NCBI GenBank assembly: GCA_963821095.1
Contig: CAWGCJ010000023.1
Coordinates: 310,001 to 374,000, forward strand
Direction of reading: 5' to 3'
Origin: CAVPHV01 sp963821095
Lineage (GTDB): Bacteria > Actinomycetota > Acidimicrobiia > Spongiisociales > UBA5794
DNA length: 64,000 bases
Shown piece by piece: positions 1 to 9,241 of the stretch (the first letter of the stretch is position 1; every line of letters begins with the position of its first letter). The position numbers and the translations under genes were made by a program. The notes under the pieces were generated by a model that was not told the DNA's origin, ran no database searches, and saw only the letters and a list, made by a program, of their open reading frames with translations.

Positions 1-747
1 CGCCGCCTCCACGTCATCGCCGGGGATTCGAACATGTCTGAGTGGGTCACCTACGTCAAAGTCGGAACAACGGCCGCGTTGATCCAGATGCTCGAGGACG
101 ACGTCGTGTTCCGGGACCTCACCCTGGAAAACCCGATTCGGGCGATCAGGGAGGTGTCCCACGACATCACCTGCAAGCAGCGGGTCCGCCTCGCCAATGG
201 GCGAGAACTCTCGGCACTGGACGTGCAATGGGAGTACCTCGAGCGGGCGATGCGATACGCCCGGACGTCGGGCTTTCCACCGGAGGTCGAGCGGGCCATT
301 GAGATGTGGGAGTACGTGCTGACCGGGTTGGAGAAGGATCCGATGTCGCTGCATCGCGAGTTGGACTGGGTCGCCAAGTACCGCTTGATCCAGCAGTATC
401 AGACCAAGCACGATCTTCCCCTTGCTTCTCCCCGACTGGCGCTTCTCGACCTGGCCTATCACGACGTGACTCGGGAGCGAGGCTTGTACTACATCCTGCA
501 GCGCAAGGGCTTGATGGAGCGGGTCGTCACCGACGAATCGGTGGCCAAGGCGATGACCAACCCACCGGCCACCACTCGGGCGCGGTTGCGTGGCGAGTTC
601 ATCAAGGCGGCCAAAGCGCGCAAGCGGGACTTCACCGTCGACTGGGTCCATCTCAAACTCAACGACCAGGCCCAGCGCACCGTCCTGTGCAAGGACCCGT
701 TCCGGGCCTACGACGAGCGGGTCGACAAGCTGATCGCGAGTCTCTGA
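1..747 (+). CDS. pafA: Pup--protein ligase PafA, C-terminal part (5' truncated by window)
   Basis: The frame is open from base 1, so the true start lies outside the window; about 248 residues remain of a family usually around 450-480. PafA ligates the prokaryotic ubiquitin-like protein Pup to substrate lysines for proteasomal degradation in actinobacteria. The visible segment has the family block around GDSNMSEWVTYVKVGTTAA, followed by LTLENPIRAIREVSHD and RLANGRELSALDVQWEYLE. These are glutamine-synthetase-fold active-site and C-terminal regions. pafB and pafC lie downstream, as in mycobacteria, but here a histidine kinase on the opposite strand sits between them. Family assignment is by recognition of conserved blocks. 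Confidence 0.93.
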   Translation, partial: RRLHVIAGDSNMSEWVTYVKVGTTAALIQMLEDDVVFRDLTLENPIRAIREVSHDITCKQRVRLANGRELSALDVQWEYLERAMRYARTSGFPPEVERAIEMWEYVLTGLEKDPMSLHRELDWVAKYRLIQQYQTKHDLPLASPRLALLDLAYHDVTRERGLYYILQRKGLMERVVTDESVAKAMTNPPATTRARLRGEFIKAAKARKRDFTVDWVHLKLNDQAQRTVLCKDPFRAYDERVDKLIASL

Positions 748-791
748 GAGCCGAACGACATGGGGTTGTCGGCGCCTTCGGGCCGGGCCGC

Positions 792-2030
792 TCAGGCGAC
801 GGCTCTGCCGATCCCGGGACGGTTTTGCGCTGCCAGTGGCAGTTGAAGCCGGAAGATGCTTTCGGAACCGTCGTGGTCGTAGACGACGTCGCCATTCATG
901 AGCCTGGCCAAGCGGCGCGACACGGTGAGGCCGAGGCCCACTGAGCCGGGTGTGGCGTCGGTGGTGGTGGAACGCCGGTAGGGCTCGAAGATCTGCTCGC
1001 GTTCGTGCTCGGGAATCGGTCGGCCGCTATCCCGCACCTCGATGACGCCGTGGTGTTCCGTGATGTCGGCAACGATCCGGATGTGGGGTCCGCCGTATCG
1101 CTGCGCGTTCACGATGAGATTGCGGATGATCTGGCGGGTGCGGCCCGGGTCGGCGGTGACCAGGAGTTCACTGAACTCTGCCGGGCCGTTGACGTTGATT
1201 CGGCTGATACCGTTGGAAGCGGCATCGACTTCCGCTGCCAGTGACACGGAGCGGAGGTCGAGCGTCAGGCTGCCGACCTCAGATCGCGCCGCGACCAGAA
1301 GATCGTCAACGATGGCGGCGATGTCCGAACTCTCGTCGGCCAGCAAAGCGGCAAACTCCTGCAGTTCCTCCGGCGAGAAATCGCCGACTCGATCCCGCAT
1401 CTCGTGGGCGATTCCCATGATCGTCGTCAGCGGTGTCCGCAGCTCATGGCTGACGGTCGCAACGAACTCGTTCTTCGACGCCAAGGTGTCTTCGAGCTGC
1501 TCTTGCCGTTCAGTCGCCTGGCGGCGGAGCCAGGTCACCAGCCAGGCGAGAACGGCGAACGCGATCAATGCGATGAAGGTGCGCATCGACCGCTCGGCAA
1601 CCGTCTTGCCGGCTATCGAGGTGAAGAACGCTGTGATACCTACCGCAGCCGCTGCGATCAGGGTGTACGCCAGTTGATGTGCCCTGACCAGCAGTGTTCC
1701 CGCGATCGCCATGGTCAAGAAGCCGATGAGGGGATCGTTGGCAATGCCGGAGCCCCCGATGATCGCCCAAAGCGCTATTCCGAGCATTCCTATCAGGAGG
1801 TGGATGGCGGCATTCGGGCGGCTGCTGAGGAGCATGATGAACCCCGATACCGCAACTAGCAGGGGTGTGATGGTATCAACCAGGATTCTGCGGTCACCCG
1901 TGGCGGCAAGCACGAAGAGCAGAATCAGCAGGAAGACCGTCGCGCCGAACGTGCCAACGAGCACGATGGTTAGGTCGAGGCCGCGGTCGGCCCCGTCTAT
2001 CTGCGGGTCATCGCCCCTATCGACGAGCAT
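792..2030 (-). CDS. Membrane sensor histidine kinase (orphan)
   Basis: 412 residues from the ATG at 2030, chosen because GGAGGAG sits 3-9 bases ahead of it; an upstream ATG at 2099 has no such site. About six hydrophobic segments (residues ~18-45, 51-70, 74-92, 97-116, 118-138, 150-168) lead into a HisKA domain with the phospho-acceptor His near residue 195 in ATVSHELRTPLT. An HATPase domain follows, with an N box (RNLIVNAQRYGG), a G1-like DSGRP and a G2 block SVGLGLTVSRRLARLM. It probably autophosphorylates in response to a membrane or intracellular cue. No response regulator is adjacent, so its partner is unknown. It is convergent with pafA and divergent from pafB. Confidence 0.9.
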   Translation of the reverse strand: MLVDRGDDPQIDGADRGLDLTIVLVGTFGATVFLLILLFVLAATGDRRILVDTITPLLVAVSGFIMLLSSRPNAAIHLLIGMLGIALWAIIGGSGIANDPLIGFLTMAIAGTLLVRAHQLAYTLIAAAAVGITAFFTSIAGKTVAERSMRTFIALIAFAVLAWLVTWLRRQATERQEQLEDTLASKNEFVATVSHELRTPLTTIMGIAHEMRDRVGDFSPEELQEFAALLADESSDIAAIVDDLLVAARSEVGSLTLDLRSVSLAAEVDAASNGISRINVNGPAEFSELLVTADPGRTRQIIRNLIVNAQRYGGPHIRIVADITEHHGVIEVRDSGRPIPEHEREQIFEPYRRSTTTDATPGSVGLGLTVSRRLARLMNGDVVYDHDGSESIFRLQLPLAAQNRPGIGRAVA

Positions 2031-2195
2031 GTTCTCCTCCAGCCTGAGCCGCCCGAGCAAGGCGTGCCCCCCGCGAGTTGTCGACCCCGACGACTCCATC
2101 CTTGAGGCTCCAGCGAGCCACGGCCGATGATTGGGTCGTCCGCCCTAGCCACGGAGTCCTTCCCCTGGCGGCTCGCCGCCAGTACCTTGCGCGTC

Positions 2196-3122
2196 ATGCA
2201 CAATGTTGTCGAACGGATTCTCAATCTGCTGGCGTTTCTGCTCACCGCGGGGCGGCCGGTAACCGCGGACGAGATCCGGATGACGATTTCGGGCTACGAC
2301 CAGAACAGCGATGCCGCCTGGCGGCGCATGTTCGAGCGGGACAAGGACCTTCTGCGTCAACTCGGGATCCCACTTGAACTCCACCCCACAGACGCGTGGG
2401 AGGTTGAGCACGGCTACGTGGTCCCTTCTGATGCGTACGCACTGCCCGACCCGGGATTGACCGACGAGGAGCGGGCGGCTCTGTGGCTGGCCGCCAAGGT
2501 GGTTCACATCGGTGGGCAGGCGTCGGGACCAGAGGCGCTGTTCAAGCTTGGCGGCTCATCCCTGACTGTGGCGGGCGAACCACTGGCCGCAAACCTCGGT
2601 CACGAGCGAGATGAACTGGCGGATGCCTTCACGGCGGTGGTAGAACGCCATCTGGTGCAGTTCAGCTACCGAGACAAGCCCAGGCAGGTCGCGCCGTACG
2701 GCCTGGTGCACCGCCGTGGTCACTGGTATCTGGTGGGCGCAGAGCACGAGGACGAGCGGATCAAGGTCTATCGGATGGATCGGGCCGACAGCTTCGAGAT
2801 CATCGGCACGGCGAATGCCTTTGATAGGCCCGAAGGCTTCCGAGCCTCGGACGCCATCCCCTCGGCTCCGTGGGAAGCGGGCGGTGACGACATGGTGGCG
2901 CGAGTCGCCTTCAGCTCTGAGATCGCGTGGTGGGCACGGCGTCAGTTGACGCAGGACTCCGTCATCGTCGAGTTTGACGATGGAGGATTTGAGGCCGAAT
3001 TGCGGGTGGCCAACCCGGAAGCATTCATTGGATGGATCATCTCGTTTGAGGATGGCGCCGAGGTGATTGACCCTCCTGAATTGCGTGAGCGGCTCGTCGC
3101 CAGGGTTCGAGGGGTGGCATGA
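2196..3122 (+). CDS. pafB: PafB, WYL-domain transcriptional regulator
   Basis: 308 residues from the ATG at 2196; the more upstream ATG at 2127 would add 23 residues unlike the family. The N-terminal part (NVVERILNLLAFLLTAGRP...) is a winged helix-turn-helix of the DeoR-like type. The middle carries the WYL core (HLVQFSYRDKPRQVAPYGLV, then HRRGHWYLVGAE) and the end a WCX extension. PafB and PafC act together as an activator of the LexA-independent DNA-damage response in mycobacteria. The stop overlaps the pafC start by four bases (ATGA), implying translational coupling. Function is by homology and synteny. Confidence 0.9.
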   Translation: MHNVVERILNLLAFLLTAGRPVTADEIRMTISGYDQNSDAAWRRMFERDKDLLRQLGIPLELHPTDAWEVEHGYVVPSDAYALPDPGLTDEERAALWLAAKVVHIGGQASGPEALFKLGGSSLTVAGEPLAANLGHERDELADAFTAVVERHLVQFSYRDKPRQVAPYGLVHRRGHWYLVGAEHEDERIKVYRMDRADSFEIIGTANAFDRPEGFRASDAIPSAPWEAGGDDMVARVAFSSEIAWWARRQLTQDSVIVEFDDGGFEAELRVANPEAFIGWIISFEDGAEVIDPPELRERLVARVRGVA

Positions 3123-4051
3123 GTAGCCCGCGGACCGCCCAGCGCCTCAACCGAATCCTGGCGATGCTCCCCTGGGTGATCGCCAATCCGGGGGCCACAG
3201 TTGGCGAGGTCTGTGCCCGATTCGGGTACGAACGTCGCGAGCTTGCCGGCGACCTCGACTTGGTGTTCGTGTGTGGCCTCCCTGGTTACGGCCCGGGTGA
3301 CCTGATGGTGGCCTACATCGACGACGAAGAGGTCGTTGTCGAGATGGCCGACTACTTCTCGCAGCCGGTACGCCTCACCGCGCCCGAAGCGCTCACCCTG
3401 CTGGCTTCGGGGATGGCGGTGCTGTCGTCCGGTCAGGCGCCCCCTGCGCTCGAGAGGGCGGTGGCGAAGTTGCAGCAGGTTGTCATCCCCGATGGGACGG
3501 AAGCTCTGGTTGTCGATCTCAGCGAACCAGTGCTCGTCGGCGAGCTGCGCCGCGCTGCCAGCGATGGGATTGTGATGAGGATCACCTACACCGGGCTGGC
3601 CTCGGGCGAGACCACCGAACGCGATATCGAGCCGTGGTCGGTTTTCTCCACGCTCGGCAATTGGTATGTGCGGGGTCATTGCCGCCGGGCCGACGGCGAG
3701 CGAGTCTTCCGAATCGATCGGATCCGTGCCGCCGACGCGACCGGAGAGCGTTTTGATCCACCGGCCGAGGTGCCACCACCGGTGGTCCGCTACATGCCGG
3801 GAGAGGAGGACGTCAGAGCTGTCATCAAGCTGTCGGCCCGGGCGCGTTGGGTGGCCGATTACTACCCGGTCGACGTCATCGAGGAGACGGCAGAAGGCGG
3901 CACCGTGGTTCGCTTCTCGGCAGGAGACCCGGCCGTTGCGGCCCGCCTGTTGCTGCGGCTCGGACCCGACGCCGAGCTCGTTTCCGGGGCCGAGGTCGAG
4001 GCGGCGCTGATTGGATTGCGGGGACGCATTTTGGGTCACTACGCGGGCTAG
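3119..4051 (+). CDS. pafC: PafC, WYL-domain transcriptional regulator
   Basis: 310 residues, starting at the ATG that overlaps the pafB stop. It has the same plan as PafB: an N-terminal helix-turn-helix (RTAQRLNRILAMLPWVIANP) and a WYL domain (VMRITYTGLASGETTERDIE, then VFSTLGNWYVRGHCRRADGE), ending with a WCX-type region. The two paralogues form the PafBC activator in mycobacteria, where the WYL domains are thought to sense a DNA-damage ligand. The adjacent, overlapping arrangement supports co-expression and heteromer formation here. Confidence 0.9.
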   Translation: MSSPRTAQRLNRILAMLPWVIANPGATVGEVCARFGYERRELAGDLDLVFVCGLPGYGPGDLMVAYIDDEEVVVEMADYFSQPVRLTAPEALTLLASGMAVLSSGQAPPALERAVAKLQQVVIPDGTEALVVDLSEPVLVGELRRAASDGIVMRITYTGLASGETTERDIEPWSVFSTLGNWYVRGHCRRADGERVFRIDRIRAADATGERFDPPAEVPPPVVRYMPGEEDVRAVIKLSARARWVADYYPVDVIEETAEGGTVVRFSAGDPAVAARLLLRLGPDAELVSGAEVEAALIGLRGRILGHYAG

Positions 4052-4141
4052 CGCAGATGGACTACTCGCCAAATAGTCATTCAGGGTGTCCCTTCTCAGC
4101 CCGATGTGTTTGGTGGATACGGGCAACACGGAGTGAGAGAA

Positions 4142-4435
4142 ATGACCACCATCAGGACCACCTGCAAACGCTGCGGAGACGTGGAACTCACGACGAAGGA
4201 CATCGGCCTCGAGCTGGCTCCTGAGGGTTCCACCGGCAACTATCGATTTGAATGTCCCTTCTGCGGAATCGTCCAGCGGCGACCCGCCAACCACCGAGTC
4301 GTGAGCATCCTGCTCGCCACCGGGGTCGACTACGAGATCTTGACCATCACCGGTCCGATCACCGAAGACGAGATCGAGGGATTTGCCACGGCACTCGACG
4401 AAGAAGGCTGGTTCTCTGAACTAGCCGCTTCCTAG
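4142..4435 (+). CDS. Small zinc-ribbon-like hypothetical protein
   Basis: 97 residues from the ATG at 4142 (preceded by GAGAGA); an ATG at 4106 would add 12 residues without support. Two cysteine pairs, CKRCGDVEL near the start and CPFCG near residue 39, look like a small zinc ribbon. The C-terminal half is acidic (ITEDEIEGFATALDEEGWF) and could be helical. I do not recognise a named family. It lies between pafC and tatA and is followed by a strong hairpin terminator, so it may end the pafBC transcript. Cytoplasmic; no signal or membrane segment. Confidence 0.75.
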   Translation: MTTIRTTCKRCGDVELTTKDIGLELAPEGSTGNYRFECPFCGIVQRRPANHRVVSILLATGVDYEILTITGPITEDEIEGFATALDEEGWFSELAAS

Positions 4436-4475
4436 GGGCTGTCACTCCGTAGCCCAACAGCCTTCCACCCAGACA

Positions 4476-4505
4476 CGAGCCCAGACTTTCCCCGGTCTGG
4501 GCTCG
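4476..4505 (+). terminator. Rho-independent-type hairpin after the zinc-ribbon gene
   Basis: CGAGCCCAGAC pairs perfectly with GTCTGGGCTCG around a short loop: an 11-bp GC-rich stem about 40 bases after the stop at 4435 and 80 bases before tatA. There is only a weak T tract, as is common in high-GC actinobacteria. It probably separates the pafBC unit from the tat unit. Confidence 0.75.
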
Positions 4506-4585
4506 AGTTCGTTCCGGGTACGTTGCCGCTCGTTCGCCGGCCAAGCTGTCGTCGTGGAGGCGGCGACCACCTACTATTCACCCCC

Positions 4586-5005
4586 ATGGGCAGTCTTCAG
4601 CTCGGTGAGCTTCTGACGATCTTGGTCGTCGTCCTCATCATCTTCGGTCCGGACAAGCTTCCGGAACTAGCGCGACGCGCCGGCACGATGGTGCGCAAGG
4701 TGCGCGAGACTTCGGCCGCGTTGCGTGACGAGTTGGGGTCTGAGTACGACGAGACGCTCTCGACGCTCCAGGATGTGCGACGCGAGCTCAAGGCCGTGCG
4801 CGACGATGTCACGTCGACTGCCACCGGTGCACTGTCCGGGCTCGATGCCACGGCGCAGTCGATGAGTCAACCGGCCGTGCCGGCCAAGCCCAAGGACGGC
4901 ACGCCTCCTCCTACGCCGCCCAGCCCCGATTCACCCGGGGCGACCTCGACCGACGGGGCTCCTGACAAGGTTGCCGGTGACGACGAGTCGCAGGCCTCAT
5001 TGTGA
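4586..5005 (+). CDS. tatA: Sec-independent translocase subunit TatA/TatB
   Basis: 139 residues from the ATG at 4586; the open frame extends upstream to 4523 but those codons do not resemble the family. The protein starts GSLQLGELLTILVVVLIIFG, one N-terminal membrane span, then the FGPDKLPELARRAG amphipathic helix, a charged helical stretch and a Pro-rich acidic tail. This is the TatA/B plan; the longer tail and Glu near the start of the span leave TatB possible. The stop overlaps tatC's GTG by four bases, so the two are coupled as components of the twin-arginine export system. Confidence 0.88.
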   Translation: MGSLQLGELLTILVVVLIIFGPDKLPELARRAGTMVRKVRETSAALRDELGSEYDETLSTLQDVRRELKAVRDDVTSTATGALSGLDATAQSMSQPAVPAKPKDGTPPPTPPSPDSPGATSTDGAPDKVAGDDESQASL

Positions 5006-5715
5006 CCACCCAGCAGACCATGAGCTTGCGCGAGCACCTCGCGGAGCTCCGCAACCGACTCATCGTTTCCGTTATCGCGCTCGGGGTTGGGGCCATCATC
5101 GGCTTCATAATCTGGCAGCAAGTCTTCGATCTCCTGGCGGCACCGTATGAAGCTGCTGTCGATCAAGAGCTTGCGGCCTTCTCGGTTACTGAGCCGTTCT
5201 CAATCGCGATGCGCATCTCGTTCTTCACGGGCGCGGTGCTGGCGAGCCCGATCATCATCTATCAGATCTGGAAGTTCATCTCGCCGGCGCTCACCCATCA
5301 GGAGAAGCGCTACGTCATCCCGGCCTCTGCAGTGCTCGCCGCCCTCTTTCTCGGTGGGATCGTCCTCGGGTACGTCGCCATCGAACGGGGCCTGGACTTC
5401 CTCGTCAACTTCGGAGAGGGCAGGCTCTTCCCGGTCATTGGGGTCGACAACTATTTGCGTTTTGCGGTGCGGTTCCTCTTTGCCTTCGGCTTGGCATTCG
5501 AGTTTCCTGTGTTTCTGTTCATGGCCGCCGCACTCGGCGCCGTCACCAGCAAGCAATTGCGCGCCAATCGCCGGTGGGCGGTGCTCATCATCCTCGTGTC
5601 GGCGGCACTGATCACTCCGAGCGGTGATCCGCTGACGCTGATGCTGATGTCGGTGCCGCTCTACCTGCTCTATGAGGCAACGATCCTCGCTATCAGATTC
5701 ATTCTCAAGAAGTGA
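5002..5715 (+). CDS. tatC: Sec-independent translocase TatC
   Basis: 237 residues starting at the GTG that overlaps the tatA stop. It has the TatC opening MSLREHLAELRNRLIVSVIA, in which the LAELR region contacts twin-arginine signals. About six membrane spans follow, with a conserved block near FISPALTHQEKRYVIP and a GxxFEFPVFLF-type motif (FGLAFEFPVFLFMAAALG). Length is typical. TatC is the receptor core for folded-protein export. The stop overlaps the helY GTG (5712) by four bases, the same tatA-tatC-helY order as in mycobacteria. Confidence 0.95.
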   Translation: MTTQQTMSLREHLAELRNRLIVSVIALGVGAIIGFIIWQQVFDLLAAPYEAAVDQELAAFSVTEPFSIAMRISFFTGAVLASPIIIYQIWKFISPALTHQEKRYVIPASAVLAALFLGGIVLGYVAIERGLDFLVNFGEGRLFPVIGVDNYLRFAVRFLFAFGLAFEFPVFLFMAAALGAVTSKQLRANRRWAVLIILVSAALITPSGDPLTLMLMSVPLYLLYEATILAIRFILKK

Positions 5716-8267
5716 GCACCATCGCCCTCTCAGAGGAAGCGGAAGCCTTCTTTGCGGCCCAAGCCTTCGACCCCGACCGGTTCCAGCGCGAGGCCGTGAT
5801 GCGGTTTGAACGGGGCGAGTCCATTGTTGTCACCGCTCCAACGGGAGCAGGTAAGACGCTGGTGGCCGAAGCCGCGGTTCACCTGACCATCAAGAAGGGG
5901 ATGCGCGCGTTCTACACAGCTCCGATCAAGGCGCTCAGCAACCAGAAGTACGGTGACTTTGTCGCGGTCTACGGCGAAGACCAAGTCGGTCTGCTCACCG
6001 GTGACAACGTCATCAACGGTGATGCCCCACTCGTGGTGATGACAACCGAAGTACTGCGCAACATGATCTACGCCGATAGCAGCGCCCTCGATCGCCTCGG
6101 CGTTGTGGTCCTCGATGAGGTGCATTTTCTCCAAGACCGCTACCGGGGCAGCGTGTGGGAGGAGATCATCATCCATCTCCCGCGTGAGGTCCCGCTGGTC
6201 AATCTTTCGGCGACGATCGCCAATGCCGCCGAGTTCACCGACTGGGTCGGGTCGCGCCGAGGTCCGACGGGCCTGGTCGTTGAGAACCACCGCCCCGTGC
6301 CGCTCGAAAGCCTCTATCTGCTCAACGACAAACACCGTGAGTTTCGCCTCGAGTTGTTTCCTGTCTTCGGGCCCGGAGGAGCGCGCCCCAATCCTCAGGT
6401 CGTGAAGTTGTTGCGGCGCGGTCGGGGCCGGTTCCGCCGGTTTGCCACGCCACGCCGCCTCGAGGTGGCAGAGGCTCTGCAGCGCGAACGGCTGCTGCCT
6501 GCGATCTACTTCATCTTCTCTCGGGCCGGATGTGATCAGGCGGCCGATATCGTGGCCGCCGCAGGCTTGGGTTTGACCACCAAGGACGAACGCCGCGTGA
6601 TCCGTGCCGCAGCCGAGGCGGGGACGGCACATCTTGCTCCCGCAGACCTCGATGTGCTCGGCTACGAGTCATGGCTGGGAAACCTCGACCACGGGGTTGC
6701 CGCCCACCACGCCGGCATGGTGCCTGCCTTCAAGGAGACGGTCGAGGAGTTGTTTGCGGCGGGGCTGATCAGGATCGTATTCGCCACCGAGACCTTGGCA
6801 TTGGGGATCAACATGCCGGCACGCACCGTGGTGTTGGAACGGCTGAGCAAGTTCACCGGCGAATCCCACGAGATCCTCCAAGCGGGCGACTACACCCAAC
6901 TCACCGGCCGGGCCGGCAGGCGGGGCATCGATGTCGAAGGAACCGCCGTGGTGCTGCACAACAACGACCTCCCCTTCGAGCGGGTCGCCGCCATTGCCGC
7001 CGAGGGCAGCCACCCGCTGGTGTCGAGCTTCCAACCCACCTACAACATGGCGGTGAACCTGGTGGCCAACTACGACCGGGACCGCGCTGAAGAGCTGCTC
7101 AATGCTTCGTTCGCGCAGTTCCACGTCACTCAGCGCCGGGTCGTCCTCGAAACCTCACTGCAGGAACGGGAGGCAGAACTCGACGAGTATCTCCAAGCTG
7201 CAGCCTGCGAACGCGGGGATCTGTGGGACTACCTGGAGGCCGAGGGCGGACGAGGCCACGACCACACGGTGGCGATGCGGGATTTTGTGCAACGTACCCA
7301 CGAGGGTGACGTGCTCCAACTGTCGGACGCCGCAGACGATCGCTGGGTCCTGGTCGCGAGGAGCTGGGGAGCCAGCCCAAGGCTGCTTCTGCTCGGAACC
7401 CAAGGAGCTACCCGCCGTTTTGCCCCTGAGGACCTCCCACCCACGCTGTCGATCATCGGCACGATCCCGCTGCCGCAGCCGGTGCGCAGTCGGGATGGCG
7501 CCTACCAGGGCAGGGTCGCTCGGATGCTGCGGGAGTGGGAGCCGCCCGCAGCGGTGCGGCCCCTGGCCTTTGCCGACGACGTCGGCGGCGACCCGGTGGC
7601 GACCTGTCCCCGGCTGGCTGAGCATCTCGGTTGGGTGCGGCGCGCCGAGAAGGTTGACCGTGACGTGCGCCGGCTGCGGCGTCGCCTCGGTCGCTCTGAC
7701 GAAACGCTGGTGGGTCGCTTCCGCGCCGTGCTGGCGATGCTGCAACAGTGGGGCTACACCGAGGGTTGGGCATTGACCAAGAAGGGGGACCAGCTGCGCT
7801 TCGTGTACAACGAACTCGATCTCCTCCTCACCGAGTCCGTCACCGACGGGCTGTTCGCCGATCTCGATGGGCCCGAGGTCGCGGCGCTGGCCAGCATGTT
7901 CACCTATCAGGCGCGAGCCGCCGGGCCGGTTGGTGGCTGGCCGACGAAAGACACCGCCGCCCGCGGCGAGGCCCTTCTCGATCTGAGCCATCGCCTGGCG
8001 GCCGCCGAGCGCGGTCACAAACTCCCGCAGACCCGCGCCCCCGATCCTGGATTTGCCTCCGTGGCCCATGCGTGGGCGCACGGCGTCGAACTCGAGGACC
8101 TGTTCGATGAAGACGACATGGCGGCAGGGGACTTCGTCCGTAACTGCCGCCAGCTTCTCGACCTGCTCCGCCAGCTGCGGGACACGTTTCCGAGCTTGGC
8201 GCCTGCAGCGCGACGTGCCATTGCCGGTATCGATCGCGGGGTGGTGGCGGCAGGAGGTCGCTCGTGA
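5712..8267 (+). CDS. helY: Ski2-like DEAD/DEAH-box RNA helicase HelY
   Basis: 851 residues starting at the GTG overlapping tatC. The helicase core is complete: Q-like FDPDRFQREAV, Walker A APTGAGKT near residue 41, motif Ia-type FYTAPIKALSNQKY, motif II DEVH (VVLDEVHFLQD), motif III NLSAT, and motifs V/VI FATETLALGINMPARTVVLE and QLTGRAGRRG. The C-terminal third is the DSHCT-type helical region of Ski2/Mtr4 relatives. Likely an ATP-dependent 3'-5' RNA unwinding or remodelling enzyme in RNA decay. Co-location with tatC is conserved in actinobacteria, but no functional link to export is established. Confidence 0.93.
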   Translation: MSTIALSEEAEAFFAAQAFDPDRFQREAVMRFERGESIVVTAPTGAGKTLVAEAAVHLTIKKGMRAFYTAPIKALSNQKYGDFVAVYGEDQVGLLTGDNVINGDAPLVVMTTEVLRNMIYADSSALDRLGVVVLDEVHFLQDRYRGSVWEEIIIHLPREVPLVNLSATIANAAEFTDWVGSRRGPTGLVVENHRPVPLESLYLLNDKHREFRLELFPVFGPGGARPNPQVVKLLRRGRGRFRRFATPRRLEVAEALQRERLLPAIYFIFSRAGCDQAADIVAAAGLGLTTKDERRVIRAAAEAGTAHLAPADLDVLGYESWLGNLDHGVAAHHAGMVPAFKETVEELFAAGLIRIVFATETLALGINMPARTVVLERLSKFTGESHEILQAGDYTQLTGRAGRRGIDVEGTAVVLHNNDLPFERVAAIAAEGSHPLVSSFQPTYNMAVNLVANYDRDRAEELLNASFAQFHVTQRRVVLETSLQEREAELDEYLQAAACERGDLWDYLEAEGGRGHDHTVAMRDFVQRTHEGDVLQLSDAADDRWVLVARSWGASPRLLLLGTQGATRRFAPEDLPPTLSIIGTIPLPQPVRSRDGAYQGRVARMLREWEPPAAVRPLAFADDVGGDPVATCPRLAEHLGWVRRAEKVDRDVRRLRRRLGRSDETLVGRFRAVLAMLQQWGYTEGWALTKKGDQLRFVYNELDLLLTESVTDGLFADLDGPEVAALASMFTYQARAAGPVGGWPTKDTAARGEALLDLSHRLAAAERGHKLPQTRAPDPGFASVAHAWAHGVELEDLFDEDDMAAGDFVRNCRQLLDLLRQLRDTFPSLAPAARRAIAGIDRGVVAAGGRS

Positions 8268-9145
8268 CGTGGTGGGTCATCGTCAACCCCTCGGCCGGAC
8301 GCCACGGCGAATTGGAGCCACGCGCCCACGCAGCATTGCGACGGACGGGTGTCGACTACGAGCTCAGGGTGTCGAGAGACGCCGCCCACGTTGCCGACCT
8401 GGTAGCCGAGGGTCGTGCCGCGGGGGCACGTCGTTTTGCCGCCGTCGGAGGGGATGGCACCGCCAATCTGGTGGTCAACGGGTTGATGGCAACACCGTGG
8501 GACGCCCCTCCGGTGTTGGCCATTCTGCCGGCCGGTTCGGGGTCGGACTTCATTCGCACGTTCGCCCTTCCCAAGCAACTCGAGGCGGCGTCCGACCACC
8601 TGGTTACCGATGACGTCTATCCATGCGACGTCGGCGTCATCGAAGGAAGCTTTGGATCGCGATACTTCCTCAATGCGGTCAATGTCGGCGTCGCGGCAGC
8701 CTCGGTGGGGATCGCAGAGCGGTTGCCGCGGCGACTGGGGGGCGTGCGTTACGCAGCCGGATTCTGGATCACCCTGGCCGGCTTCCCGGCCGCGGAAGTG
8801 CAACTCGACGTCGACGGCCGCCAGTTCAGCGGTCCGGCGATCTCAGTCGTGATTGCCAATGGACAGTATTTTGGTGGCGGCATGAACGTTGCGCCTCGCG
8901 CCACGGTCATGGACGGCAAGCTCGACATCCAGGTGTTCTCCGGGCCGCGCCGGCAAGCGTTCACCGTGATGCCGCGTGTCGTGCGGGGGCTGCATCTGAA
9001 CCACCGCGGGGTGCGCCGCGTCGAGGGCGCACGGTTCCAGCTGCACTGTCCGGATGGGTGGCCGGTCGAGGCCGACGGCGATGTGCAGGGCGCGGGAGGG
9101 ATCACTGGTTCGGTCATTCCGCAGGCGATCGAGTTCAAGATCTGA
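8264..9145 (+). CDS. Diacylglycerol/lipid kinase family protein (YegS/DagK type)
   Basis: 293 residues, GTG start overlapping the helY stop by four bases. It has the family's nucleotide-binding features: VIVNPSAGRHG at the start, GGDGTANLVVNGL around residues 64-76, and PAGSGSDFIRTF near residue 88. The C-terminal beta-rich domain carries the NGQYFGGGMNVAPRA block. The family phosphorylates diacylglycerol, sphingoid bases or other lipids, or takes part in glycolipid synthesis. The substrate here cannot be told from sequence. A second, N-terminally membrane-anchored relative is at 55487-56581. Confidence 0.9.
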   Translation: MTWWVIVNPSAGRHGELEPRAHAALRRTGVDYELRVSRDAAHVADLVAEGRAAGARRFAAVGGDGTANLVVNGLMATPWDAPPVLAILPAGSGSDFIRTFALPKQLEAASDHLVTDDVYPCDVGVIEGSFGSRYFLNAVNVGVAAASVGIAERLPRRLGGVRYAAGFWITLAGFPAAEVQLDVDGRQFSGPAISVVIANGQYFGGGMNVAPRATVMDGKLDIQVFSGPRRQAFTVMPRVVRGLHLNHRGVRRVEGARFQLHCPDGWPVEADGDVQGAGGITGSVIPQAIEFKI

Positions 9146-9188
9146 TCCGGTCGTTGCCAGGTGGGGAATAGCTGTGATACAACAATGG

Positions 9189-9216
9189 TTGGCACGGCTC
9201 GATCGGCCGATATACT
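9189..9216 (+). promoter_or_regulatory. Candidate sigma-70-type promoter of the DUF4193 gene
   Basis: TTGGCA (9189-9194) and TATACT (9211-9216) are separated by 16 bases. They lie 26 bases ahead of the ATG at 9242, with GGAGAG between. The close match to -35/-10 consensus in a GC-rich intergenic spacer is the only evidence. Confidence 0.5.
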
Positions 9217-9241
9217 CCCCGCCGCGCAGGAGAGATGCGAG

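Noticed and set aside
2942..4294. 450-residue minus-strand frame over pafC
   Set aside because: Antisense to a WYL regulator with good synteny; composition typical of a shadow frame.
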